From NCBI RefSeq assembly GCF_030811455.1, contig NZ_JAUSQU010000001.1, positions 3,658,001 to 3,722,000 on the forward strand: a stretch of 64,000 bases of DNA. The letters are read 5' to 3'. The stretch is from Streptosporangium lutulentum (GTDB lineage Bacteria > Actinomycetota > Actinomycetes > Streptosporangiales > Streptosporangiaceae). Position numbers and translations under genes: made by a program. Shown here one piece after another: positions 26,021 to 36,055 of the stretch (positions are counted from its first letter, which is position 1; every line of letters begins with the position of its first letter). The notes below the pieces were generated by a model. The model saw only the letters and a program-made list of their open reading frames with translations. It was not told the origin of the DNA and made no database searches.

Positions 26021-26055
26021 AGGCGCCGCCGCGAGCTCTTCTCGCGGCGGCGCCT
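26021..26055 (+). terminator. strong hairpin terminator of the sigma factor gene
   Basis: AGGCGCCGCCGCGAG (26021-26035) and CTCGCGGCGGCGCCT (26041-26055) form a perfect 15-bp stem with a 5-nt loop, 10 bp after the sigma stop codon. It is followed by a T-containing stretch. Confidence 0.85.
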
Positions 26056-26241
26056 TCGTCTTGACGGAGCGCCCGAGCCCGCGTGATCCCGTGGGCGATC
26101 AGCCTGTCCAGGTTGGCACGATCCCGTTGACGATCGGCATCGGCGGTCTCGCCGCCGGACGGCCGAAAGTCCCGCCCCGTCCCGGCGGGATGTGCGGGAG
26201 ACTCCGGGCTCCTGCCCGTTGTACCGGCCGATGAACGACGA

Positions 26242-26269
26242 CACCCACCGCGACAGGTCGCGGTGGGTG
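26242..26269 (-). terminator. hairpin downstream of the minus-strand hypothetical gene
   Basis: CACCCACCGCGA (26242-26253) pairs perfectly with TCGCGGTGGGTG (26258-26269) around a 4-nt loop. It lies 45 bp past the stop of the 26314-26754 gene and fits a terminator. Confidence 0.65.
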
Positions 26270-26313
26270 CGGAATCGAATCGTCGTCGCCCCTTCGGCAG
26301 AAGGAGCGGGGGG

Positions 26314-26754
26314 TCACCTCGCGCCGGGCACCCGGAGGGGAGCGGGGGCGGCCTCGGGACGCCCGGAGGCGGCCGGGCGCGGAACCCGGGCGATGCCGGT
26401 CAGGCGGTTCTGCTCACGCAGAGTGCGCAGGCGGTTGACCTCGGCGGTCCACTCGGCGCCCTTCGGGGTGGCCTTGCCCTTGCGGCGGCGGATCCGGTCG
26501 TCGTAGGACTTGATCCCGAACGCCGCCCGCTGACTGGCCTCGGCGCTGCGCAGCGCCTCGGTCAGCGCACTGTCGAAGGCCAGACCGGCGGCTCGAAGCT
26601 CCTGGGGAGAGGCATGGTCGGCCTGTGTCCGGCGCAGCGCGGCCTCCGCCGTCCGCGCCTTCTCCAGAAGCTCGGGGAAGCTCTTCCCGACCTCCTGGTC
26701 AGCGTGGTGACGAACCTCCGCCTCCCGGCTCACGCGCGGTCGGAAAAACGCCAT
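26314..26754 (-). CDS. hypothetical coiled-coil protein
   Basis: The product has 146 residues, is charged and helical, with no signal peptide or membrane segment. Residues 1-60 are Glu/Arg/Ala-rich and probably coiled (EVGKSFPELLEKARTAEAAL). The middle holds FDSALTEALRSAEASQRAAF and a basic patch YDDRIRRRKGKATPKGAEW, and the tail is Pro/Ala-rich and disordered. I do not recognise the family. The ATG at 26754 (MAFFRPRVSREAEV) is preferred since GAGAGGGCAGAAG precedes it. It is divergent from the TetR gene. Confidence 0.55.
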   Translation of the reverse strand: MAFFRPRVSREAEVRHHADQEVGKSFPELLEKARTAEAALRRTQADHASPQELRAAGLAFDSALTEALRSAEASQRAAFGIKSYDDRIRRRKGKATPKGAEWTAEVNRLRTLREQNRLTGIARVPRPAASGRPEAAPAPLRVPGAR

Positions 26755-26946
26755 CTTCTGCCCTCTCTCATCTGTCCGCCGGACCTTCCCCGGCACGTCA
26801 CGGCTCCTGGCTCTCGCCTCCGGCGTGAAAACCGGGGCACCGGCCCGCATCTCGGGTAGCTTACGCCGTTCCCCTCCGTCTCACGCACTCAGGGATCGAG
26901 CCGTCCGGCGCGCCTTCCTTTACACAGTAAGGTCAAGGGTGGCAGG

Positions 26947-27543
26947 ATGCTCGGTATGCCTGCCAAACGACCACCCGTCCCGCTCTCCAGGGAGCGCATC
27001 ATCGATGCGGCCCTGCACATCGCCGACAGCCAGGGGCTGAGGCGGCTGACGATGCGGCGGCTGGGCGACGCGCTCCAGGTGGAGGCGATGGCCATCTACC
27101 ATCACCTGCCGCGCGGCAAGGACGCCCTCATGGACGCGCTCGCCGAGCACGTCACCGCCGTTCACGTCGAGCCCGGCGGGAGCTGGCAGGAATGCGCGAA
27201 GGCCTGGTGCCGGGCGAGCCGGGACGCGCTCAGGGAGCACCCGGGGGTGCTGGCGCTGGCGCTGACCAAGCCGCCCAAGGGGCGCACCGCGCTCGCCATC
27301 AGGGAGCAGACCGACCAACTGGCCGAGGCGGGGCTCGGCGACGCGCCGGAGGCCGTGCGGGCGCTGCGCGCCTACGTCTTCGGCGCGGTGGCGGTGGAGG
27401 TGCAGCAGTCCGGCTGGGCCGAGCCAACGGATGATCATGATGGGCCATGGCGCCCTCCGTCGCAGGGCGGCGGCGATCCGAGGTCCGACGCCGACTTCGA
27501 ACTCGGCCTGGACGCACTCCTGGCGGGGTTGACCAGGCACTGA
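26947..27543 (+). CDS. TetR family transcriptional regulator (TetR_C tetracycline-repressor-like)
   Basis: The protein has 198 residues. The N-terminal HTH is SRERIIDAALHIADSQGLRR, then LTMRRLGDALQVEAMAIYHH and GKDALMDALAEHV, close to the TetR/TetR_C_1 subgroup. The C-terminal effector domain starts at about residue 80 (WCRASRDALREHPGVLALAL). The ligand is unknown. A second ATG at 26956 is an alternative start. No adjacent efflux pump is present, and the divergent neighbour is hypothetical. Confidence 0.88.
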   Translation: MLGMPAKRPPVPLSRERIIDAALHIADSQGLRRLTMRRLGDALQVEAMAIYHHLPRGKDALMDALAEHVTAVHVEPGGSWQECAKAWCRASRDALREHPGVLALALTKPPKGRTALAIREQTDQLAEAGLGDAPEAVRALRAYVFGAVAVEVQQSGWAEPTDDHDGPWRPPSQGGGDPRSDADFELGLDALLAGLTRH

Positions 27544-27906
27544 GCCATGCCGGAGACTTGTTCTGGAGGGTTTGAGCGACTGGCGGCGTGTCACGCTTGG
27601 CCCGGTATCATTCCATGAGGCATGCTGTGCGATAGGTCACACCCCCCCGAAAGCTCCCGAGGGACTCACCCGATAGCAGTTCGCAAACAGTCCTAACGGA
27701 CTATGTCGCCGGGGTGGGATCAGATCGCACACTTGTTCCTGATGTGCGGGCCTCACTTTGTCCGGGGCGCGCACGGCCATACGTCAACCATTTCAGATGC
27801 TCGTCTCCCCGTCCTGCGTGGAAACGGAGTCCCATCGGGGACGGTCCCCACCGGCTGTCCGATGTCGACCCCAGCGAGCCGACACGAGAGATCCGGAGGC
27901 ACGCCG
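27544..27906. other. 363-bp upstream region of the DUF5999 gene
   Basis: No convincing gene is seen. The region is less GC-rich in places and contains a small hairpin AGTCC-TAAC-GGACT (27689-27702). A ribosome-binding site GGAGG lies at its end, before 27907. The length suggests a long 5' leader or several regulator sites. Confidence 0.4.
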
Positions 27907-28098
27907 ATGTGCCCGCACGAGCCGTCCTGTCCGTCCGCCGACGCGCTGGACCGCGAAGCCGCCCGCACGATGGCAGCCCATCCCGAGCAGGGATGGAGCC
28001 TGCTCTGCAACGGTGTGGTGTTGTTCGAGGACACCGGCGAGCTCCTGCCCGACGGCGCCGTCATCGAGCCGCACCGTCCACTGGCCGGCGTCGTCTGA
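27907..28098 (+). CDS. DUF5999 family small protein
   Basis: The 63-residue product (start MCPHEPSCPSADALDREAAR, then EQGWSLLCNGVVLFEDTGEL and IEPHRPL) matches a small protein I know as widely conserved in Streptomyces and relatives. It has a paired Cys near the N-terminus (CPHEPSC) and a third Cys in LLCNGV, so metal binding is possible. Function is unknown. GGAGG lies 7 nt before the ATG. Confidence 0.8.
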   Translation: MCPHEPSCPSADALDREAARTMAAHPEQGWSLLCNGVVLFEDTGELLPDGAVIEPHRPLAGVV

Positions 28099-28115
28099 CC
28101 GTCACGCTCCGACCA

Positions 28116-28772
28116 TCACGCCGAGCCCGGCCGCATCCTCACATCGAGCCACTCGGCGACGGCCTCCCCCACACGGGCGGGGGCCTTCTTGAGATCGTGG
28201 CCCTCCCCCGGAAGCACCACCAGTCGCGCGGTGTCCGCCGCCTCGGGCACGCCGAAGGGGTCTCGGTCTCCGCTCACCACCAGCACGTCCACGCCCGCCG
28301 CGCGCAGCTCCCCGGCGCGAGACCGCTCCGGTCTGCCCGGCGGGTGCAACGGGAACGCCAGCGCGACGACCGCCTCGGCCCCGGCCCGCGGAGCCGTACG
28401 GCACGCGACCCTGGCGCCGTTGCTCCGCCCGCCCTGCACGAGCGGCAGCCCCGGATAGCGCCCGCGAAGCGCGGCCACCAGCGCCTCCCACGCCTCGTCC
28501 TGCTTGACCGCCGACCCCGGCGCCCGGGCGCCCCGCATGCGGAACGGCTGAAGCACCCGCGCGACCACGCCCCCGATTCCCGTCACGGCGTCCCGTACGG
28601 CCAGCAGGTCCGGGGCGTCCACTCCCCCGGCCGAACCGTGGGTGAGCACCAGCAGGAAGCGGGCCGCGGCGACCTCGTCGATCTCCGCGACGGCCGGGCC
28701 GTGCGGAGTCACGATCTCCACAGGCGGCACCGCGACCGCGGTGGACACGCGTCTCGAACTCGGAGTGGACAC
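28116..28772 (-). CDS. alpha/beta hydrolase of the KANL3/TEX30 type
   Basis: The 218-residue protein has a nucleophile elbow GGRSNGARVACR (G-x-S-x-G), an acid region VDVLVVSGDRDPFGVPEAAD and the catalytic His in LVVLPGEGHDLKK. The opening LLVLTHGSAGGVDAPDLLAV supplies the oxyanion loop HGSAGG. This is the small dienelactone-hydrolase-like group of unknown substrate. The GTG at 28772 is chosen because AGGACGAG lies upstream. It is divergent from the next gene. Confidence 0.75.
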   Translation of the reverse strand: MSTPSSRRVSTAVAVPPVEIVTPHGPAVAEIDEVAAARFLLVLTHGSAGGVDAPDLLAVRDAVTGIGGVVARVLQPFRMRGARAPGSAVKQDEAWEALVAALRGRYPGLPLVQGGRSNGARVACRTAPRAGAEAVVALAFPLHPPGRPERSRAGELRAAGVDVLVVSGDRDPFGVPEAADTARLVVLPGEGHDLKKAPARVGEAVAEWLDVRMRPGSA

Positions 28773-28827
28773 AGATCTCGTCCTAACGGCTGATACCAAG
28801 GGCCGCACTCACGTGGAGAATCAGAGA

Positions 28828-29196
28828 GTGCCGGACTATCAAGATATTCGCCAGGACATGCGAGCCACCATCGAGGCCCGCCGGGAGCTCGGCCCGGAAT
28901 ACGAGGCCGCCCTGGTCGAGTCGTTCGTCGAGCGCCTCGACCAGAGCATCGCCCACCGCGTCCGGGCCGAGATGCACGCCGCCGGGGCCCCGCCCCACCC
29001 CTCTGCCCCGCCGCGGAAGAAGAGCGGCAATCCCTCGATCCCGATCGCGCTGGGCTCGATGGGCATCGGTATCCCGCTGACCGCCATCGCCGCGACGGAG
29101 GCGGGCACCGCGGGGCTGCTGCTGGCCTGGGTGGGCATCGTGGCGATCAACCTCGCCCACGCGATCGGCAACCGGCGCGACCGCGGCCGCGACTGA
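28828..29196 (+). CDS. small membrane protein, conserved hypothetical
   Basis: The product has 122 residues. The N-terminal half is a charged helix (RQDMRATIEARRELGPEYEA, ESFVERLDQSIAHRVRAEM), then a Pro linker and two membrane helices (IPIALGSMGIGIPLTAIAAT and AGLLLAWVGIVAINLAHAIG). The family is not recognised, although this layout is common in actinomycetes. The GTG at 28828 has GGAG 9 nt upstream. A GTG at 28813 would add five residues. Confidence 0.6.
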   Translation: MPDYQDIRQDMRATIEARRELGPEYEAALVESFVERLDQSIAHRVRAEMHAAGAPPHPSAPPRKKSGNPSIPIALGSMGIGIPLTAIAATEAGTAGLLLAWVGIVAINLAHAIGNRRDRGRD

Positions 29197-29217
29197 GACC
29201 TGAGCCCCCCACGGGGC

Positions 29218-30000
29218 TCAGGCGTCGCGGTCGAGCCGGAGACGGACCTCGGCGGCGAGCTCCTCGTCGGTGCTTTCCAGTCCGTAGCTCCACACCCGCT
29301 CGGCGTCCTCGTCACGCCCTCTGAGCGGGAGCGTGCGGGCCAGGAGCTCGATGGCCAGCGCGCTGGTCTCGACGTCGCCGCCCTCCTCGACCGCCGCGGA
29401 GAACTCGGCGCACGCCAGCTCCAGATGGGCGATGCCGAGCATCACCCGTAACCTGGGCACCTCGGCCACCTCCGGCACCGAGAGCGCCTCCAGGAGCACC
29501 TCCGCGGCCGCGCCCGCCTCGCCCTCCTCCAAGAACACCTCGGCCAGCCTCTGAGCGGCCCGAGAGGCGATCTCCGGGTCGGCGGTGGCCAGAGCCGCCC
29601 GCAGCGCCTCCTCCGCCTCCTGGTCCCCTGTGGCGAGCCTGGCGAGGGCCATGTGCGCCAGCGGGACGTAGGCCGGATTGCCGAGCCCGAGCGCGGCCTG
29701 CCAGGCGGCCCGGGCCTGGTCGACCAGATCCTCCCGCTCGAAGCTCCCGGCGAGCAGGCAGGCGGCCTGCGCGGCGAATTCCGGGTGACCGGTCCCCAGT
29801 GCCGTGCGCGCGGCCGCACGGGCTCCCGGCACGTCTCCGCTCTCCTCCAGCACCACCGCCAGACCCACCGCCGCCTGGGCCCGGTCGGGCTCCGCCGGAT
29901 CGGCGGCCAGTTCCGCGAAGATCGTGGCGGCGCCGTCGAGATCGCCCGCCTCGGCCAGCTTCCGCGCGGTGTGCAAGGGACGCGTGTCCACCTCTGGCAT
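29218..30000 (-). CDS. TPR repeat protein
   Basis: This 260-residue helical protein consists of about six tetratricopeptide-like repeats (ARKLAEAGDLDGAATIFAEL, VVLEESGDVPGARAAARTAL, GSFEREDLVDQARAAWQAAL, AEVFLEEGEAGAAAEVLLEA). There are no signal or membrane segments. TPR proteins are protein-binding scaffolds; the partner is unknown. The ATG at 30000 has GGAAGGA upstream. It lies 120 bp downstream of gcvP on the same strand. Confidence 0.75.
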   Translation of the reverse strand: MPEVDTRPLHTARKLAEAGDLDGAATIFAELAADPAEPDRAQAAVGLAVVLEESGDVPGARAAARTALGTGHPEFAAQAACLLAGSFEREDLVDQARAAWQAALGLGNPAYVPLAHMALARLATGDQEAEEALRAALATADPEIASRAAQRLAEVFLEEGEAGAAAEVLLEALSVPEVAEVPRLRVMLGIAHLELACAEFSAAVEEGGDVETSALAIELLARTLPLRGRDEDAERVWSYGLESTDEELAAEVRLRLDRDA

Positions 30001-30120
30001 GCAAGGTCCTTCCCCGGAATAAGGAAACGCCCCGAGCCTAACGACTCGGGGCCACGCACGTCCCCCTCCATAGGCGACGGGTGTGCGGCTCACCCGGCGA
30101 GGTGAGCCGCACCGGGTGGA

Positions 30121-32976
<2,856 letters not shown>

Positions 32977-33029
32977 GGAGAGCCTCCCGATGCGGTGGAG
33001 ACCGGCGCAGGGCGCGGGCGTATGCCGGA

Positions 33030-33216
33030 TTCCCCCTCTGTCACCTCGACCTGAGAGCTTCGCCTTCCCTGCCGGGGAGACTTTCACCGTCGGTGAGACA
33101 CGTCTGGCGGACGTGCCTTCTTTCCAGAGTTGCCTCATCCGCGCGGTACAGGGTGCCTGAGAGATTCCGGGGAGGTTGCTCCTTCGGCGCCCCGATCTTG
33201 TCGGGGTCTCTCCCGC
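33030..33216 (-). promoter_or_regulatory. tandem glycine riboswitch in the gcvP leader
   Basis: Two consecutive aptamers are visible on the minus strand. The first (about 33117-33216) opens with GGGAGAGACC and contains GCCGAAGGAGCAA, AATCTCTCAGGCA and GCAACTCTGGA. The second (about 33030-33105) contains GTGAAAGTCTCC, GGCGAAGCTCTCAGG and GACAGAGGGGG. Both carry the conserved CTCAGG(C) core of the glycine class. Glycine binding is expected to switch on gcvP so that excess glycine is degraded. Confidence 0.92.
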
Positions 33217-33236
33217 ACGGTGTCAGTGGCGAGACA

Positions 33237-33242
33237 ACTTTA
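33237..33242 (-). promoter_or_regulatory. candidate -10 of the gcvP transcript
   Basis: TAAAGT read on the minus strand ends 21 bp before the first aptamer, at the right distance for transcription to begin just ahead of it. Its first three bases are the stop codon of the upstream MerR gene. The -35 is weak. Confidence 0.4.
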
Positions 33243-33860
33243 CCCCGTACGGCGAGCCCTGCGACGACGGGCCAGCTCATCGGCGTGATGATCTTCTAAA
33301 GGGCTCTCGCCCGACTCCGCGGGTTCGCCGGGAAGATCTGCGAGGGAGCCCTCCACCTCCTGCCACACCCGTCCGAGCGCGATGCCGAAGACGCCCTGAC
33401 CGCCCTGGAGCAGGTCGATGACCTCGTCGGGCGAGGTGCACTCGTAGACGCTCACCCCGTCGCTCATCAACGTGATCTGGGCGAGGTGGTTGACGCCGCG
33501 GTCACGCAGGTGCTGCACCGCGATGCGGATCTGCTGGAGGGAGACGCCGGTGTCGAGAAGCCGCTTGACGACCTTGAGCACGAGGATGTCGCGGAAGCCG
33601 TACAGCCGTTGGGAACCCGAACCGTGAGCGGCTCGCACGGTGGGCTCGACCAGTCCGGTGCGCGCCCAGTAATCCAGTTGCCGGTAGGTGATGCCGACCG
33701 CGGCACAGGCCGTCGCACCTTTGTATCCGATGTCGGCGGGCACTTTCACCGGTTGCCCGTCGAACAGCAGACCTTCTTCACCCGCGCGCTGACGTGCCGA
33801 TTGGCGCCGTTCCGGGTCATCCTGATCGGCGTTTCTATCCTCGCCGCTGCTGACCGCCAC
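33240..33860 (-). CDS. MerR family transcriptional regulator (Rv1830/ResR-like)
   Basis: The protein has 206 residues. A MerR winged helix sits at about 45-115 (GYKGATACAAVGITYRQLDY, GLVEPTVRAAHGSGSQRLYG, DILVLKVVKRLLDTGVSLQQ). The C-terminal part has VNHLAQITLMSDGVSVYECT, as in mycobacterial Rv1830 (ResR/McdR). The gene order with the nuclease, second MerR, FHA protein and gcvP is the same as around Rv1827-Rv1832. GGAGG lies before the GTG. The mycobacterial orthologue is linked to growth and division control; here the function is inferred from synteny. Confidence 0.88.
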   Translation of the reverse strand: MAVSSGEDRNADQDDPERRQSARQRAGEEGLLFDGQPVKVPADIGYKGATACAAVGITYRQLDYWARTGLVEPTVRAAHGSGSQRLYGFRDILVLKVVKRLLDTGVSLQQIRIAVQHLRDRGVNHLAQITLMSDGVSVYECTSPDEVIDLLQGGQGVFGIALGRVWQEVEGSLADLPGEPAESGESPLEDHHADELARRRRARRTG

Positions 33861-34004
33861 GCGGACCTCCGGCTTTCTCTCATCCCACGGCCTGATCTGG
33901 GGGTTTGCGCACGGCCGCAGGTTTCACTTGCACCGTAAGACTGGGGCCAAGCTCAGTCAACGACCCCACCCGGCGCGTCGTGAAGCGTAAATGCACCGAA
34001 ATAC

Positions 34005-34475
34005 CTACCCCGCGCGACCAAAGTCCTCGGGCGTAATCGTGTCAAGGAATTCCCTGAACTTCTCCACTTCGTCCTCCTGGTCGTCGGGAATGATCACCCC
34101 GGCTTCCCGGACCACCTCCTCGCTCGCGAAGATGCGTGCGCCGGTGCGGAGTGCCAAGGCGATCGAGTCCGAAGGACGGGCGCTCACCTCGACCCCGTTC
34201 GAGAACACAAGATCGGCGAAGAAGATCCCGTCGCGTAGCGCGACGATGTTGACCGTGCTCAGCCGGATCCCCAGCCCGTCGAGCACATCACGGAAAAGGT
34301 CATGGGTGAGCGGCCGGGGCGGTGGCTCCTCGGCCTGGGCCATGGCGATCGCCGTGGCCTCAGTCATACCGATCCAGATCGGTAGATAGCGCTCTCCTTG
34401 CGCCTCCTTGAGCAGGACGATCGGCTGGTTGGAGGGCATCTCAACCCGAACGCCCACGACCTCCATCTGCAACAC
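34005..34475 (-). CDS. bifunctional nuclease family protein (DUF151, Rv1829-like)
   Basis: The 156-residue product matches the usual BFN-domain length: MEVVGVRVEMPSNQPIVLLK, YLPIWIGMTEATAIAMAQA, DLFRDVLDGLGIRLSTVNIV and the end of the domain FSNGVEVSARPSDSIALALR. BFN-domain proteins have reported DNase/RNase activity in plants; the bacterial role is unclear. The GTG at 34475 has GGAG 6 nt upstream. It is conserved between the two MerR genes in actinobacteria. Confidence 0.9.
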   Translation of the reverse strand: MLQMEVVGVRVEMPSNQPIVLLKEAQGERYLPIWIGMTEATAIAMAQAEEPPPRPLTHDLFRDVLDGLGIRLSTVNIVALRDGIFFADLVFSNGVEVSARPSDSIALALRTGARIFASEEVVREAGVIIPDDQEDEVEKFREFLDTITPEDFGRAG

Positions 34476-34554
34476 GGGCTGCTCCGTCTTCGCTGGATTC
34501 CGACCGGTTTGTTCAACGTAACACTCGTGGGGGTACGAGTGCCTGGTCAGGTTC

Positions 34555-35235
34555 TCACCGGCCCAGGACCCCACGAACGCCCGAACGCAGAAGTGAGGCG
34601 TGCAATTCCAGCAGCAGGCCCGTTATCTCCCTGGCCGTCTCGTCGGCCTGGTCGATGGCGCCCGGCCCCCGGCGGCGCAGCAGAGGGGCGACGGCCTGCT
34701 CCACGAGGCCGGCCTCGCGCTCGGCGGCGGCCCTGACCGCCCGCAGGTGACGCGCCCGCAGGCCGAAGGCCGCGAGGGCGCCGACGCTGCGGGCCACGGC
34801 CAGCGCCTCGGCGTTGTAGTGGCGGGCCACGGCGGCCAGCAGGCCGTAGTCCTCCAGCTCTGTGAGGGTCTCCTCGTCGAGCTCGGCGGCGGCGAGGAGC
34901 TCCTCGCGGCTGAGACGGACCTCGGGGGGCGCGTCGTCGGGGACGGCCCGCGGTTTCGAGACCGGCCGATCGTCGCGATCGGCCGCCTCGAGGTGGTCCT
35001 TGATCACACGCAGCGGCAGGTAGCGGTCACGCTGCTCGCTGAGGATGTAGCGCAGCCGCTCGACGTCGGCGTAGGTGAACTTGCGGTAGCCGGAGGGACT
35101 GCGCTCCGGCTCGATCAACCCCTCGCCCTCCAGGAAACGAATCTTGGAGATGCTGACGTCGGGGAACTCGCTCTGCAGGAGAGCGAGCACCTCCCCGATG
35201 CTCATGTGCGCACGAGCGGCCTGCGAGCTCATCAT
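34555..35235 (-). CDS. MerR family transcriptional regulator (Rv1828-like)
   Basis: This 226-residue protein has an N-terminal MerR winged helix (MSIGEVLALLQSEFPDVSIS, KIRFLEGEGLIEPERSPSGY, RKFTYADVERLRYILSEQRD) and a long helical C-terminal domain (LDEETLTELEDYGLLAAVAR, FGLRARHLRAVRAAAEREAG), as in mycobacterial Rv1828. The first ATG (35235) overlaps the FHA gene stop by 4 bp; an ATG at 35232 directly follows and has slightly better spacing to GGAGG. It is probably co-transcribed with the FHA gene. Confidence 0.9.
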   Translation of the reverse strand: MMSSQAARAHMSIGEVLALLQSEFPDVSISKIRFLEGEGLIEPERSPSGYRKFTYADVERLRYILSEQRDRYLPLRVIKDHLEAADRDDRPVSKPRAVPDDAPPEVRLSREELLAAAELDEETLTELEDYGLLAAVARHYNAEALAVARSVGALAAFGLRARHLRAVRAAAEREAGLVEQAVAPLLRRRGPGAIDQADETAREITGLLLELHASLLRSGVRGVLGR

Positions 35236-35744
35236 CCTCCAGCGGCGCCACGGGTGAGGAAGACCAGGCGGAACTTGCCGATCTGCACTTCGTCCCCGCC
35301 GTACAGCGGGACCTCCTCGATCCGCTCGCGGTTGACGTAGGTGCCGTTCAGGCTGCCGACGTCACGGACGGTGAACATCGCGCCGCCGTGCCGGTAGAAC
35401 TCCACGTGACGCCGCGAGACCGTGACGTCGTCGAGGAAGATGTCGCTCGCGGGATGACGGCCCACTGTGGTGAGGTCGTTGTCCAGGAGAAAACGGCTGC
35501 CCGCGTTGGGACCGCGCATGGCGACCAGCAACGCGGTGCCCGGGGGCAACTGCTCCACGGCTTGCCGCTCGGCGAGAAGCGTCTCTCCGGTCTCCGCCTC
35601 GTAGGCCTCGATCCCGGAGAGGGAGATGGTCGACGTGCTGTCTCCGGGTGGTTCGGCCCTGCTCAGCGGCGACCCGCAATGTGAACAGAAACGGGCATCC
35701 TCAGGGTTGGCATGACCGCACTGCGTGCAGTAGACGCTCGGCAT
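35232..35744 (-). CDS. garA: GarA/OdhI-like FHA protein with N-terminal zinc ribbon
   Basis: The 170-residue protein begins with a double-CxxC zinc ribbon (VYCTQCGHANPEDARFCSHC). A Thr/Ser-rich segment containing STSTISL and ETGETLLAE follows, then a C-terminal FHA domain (GSRFLLDNDLTTVGRHPASD, VSRRHVEFYRHGG, SLNGTYVNRERIEE). GarA/OdhI proteins bind 2-oxoglutarate dehydrogenase and glutamate enzymes until a PknB/PknG-type kinase phosphorylates their N-terminal Thr motif. Mycobacterial GarA has no zinc ribbon, so this is a variant architecture. The canonical ETTS motif is not exact. Next genes are Rv1828-, Rv1829- and Rv1830-like and gcvP. Confidence 0.85.
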   Translation of the reverse strand: MPSVYCTQCGHANPEDARFCSHCGSPLSRAEPPGDSTSTISLSGIEAYEAETGETLLAERQAVEQLPPGTALLVAMRGPNAGSRFLLDNDLTTVGRHPASDIFLDDVTVSRRHVEFYRHGGAMFTVRDVGSLNGTYVNRERIEEVPLYGGDEVQIGKFRLVFLTRGAAGG

Positions 35745-36055
35745 CGATCGGCTCGGCCTCCTACCGCGAAGACGCGGCAACGGTGCTCAGGATGCGCGCC
35801 TCGCTTCTTCGCTTCTCAAGTGTTCTTTCAGACTGCGAATGTCGCAACCTACAGTGATGAGACGCGAAGGTCAAGGCTGACGCGGACCGCGGGTTCGGTC
35901 GGTGACAAAGTTACAGCGGGTACTGCCCGCGGTCCATGCCGCCGCGCTGTATTCGCTGTGTTTGCTGTGGGTTTCGTGTCCAGGTGATCCGCCGTGTTCG
36001 CCGCGTCCGCCGTGTTCGCCGGGAGGCCGGGAGGCCGGGACCGGGTGACCGCCCG
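35745..36055. other. 311-bp region between the phosphomutase fusion and the FHA gene
   Basis: The garA promoter region lies at the right. The left half has imperfect short direct repeats of CCGTGTTCGCCG and GGGAGGCC (about 35990-36045). There is no supported gene or clear terminator hairpin. Confidence 0.4.

Noticed and set aside
26056..26313. A tRNA-like fold in the gap after the sigma factor gene
   Set aside because: The structure there resolves to two simple hairpins (terminators); no anticodon arm or CCA-proximal T-loop motif was found.
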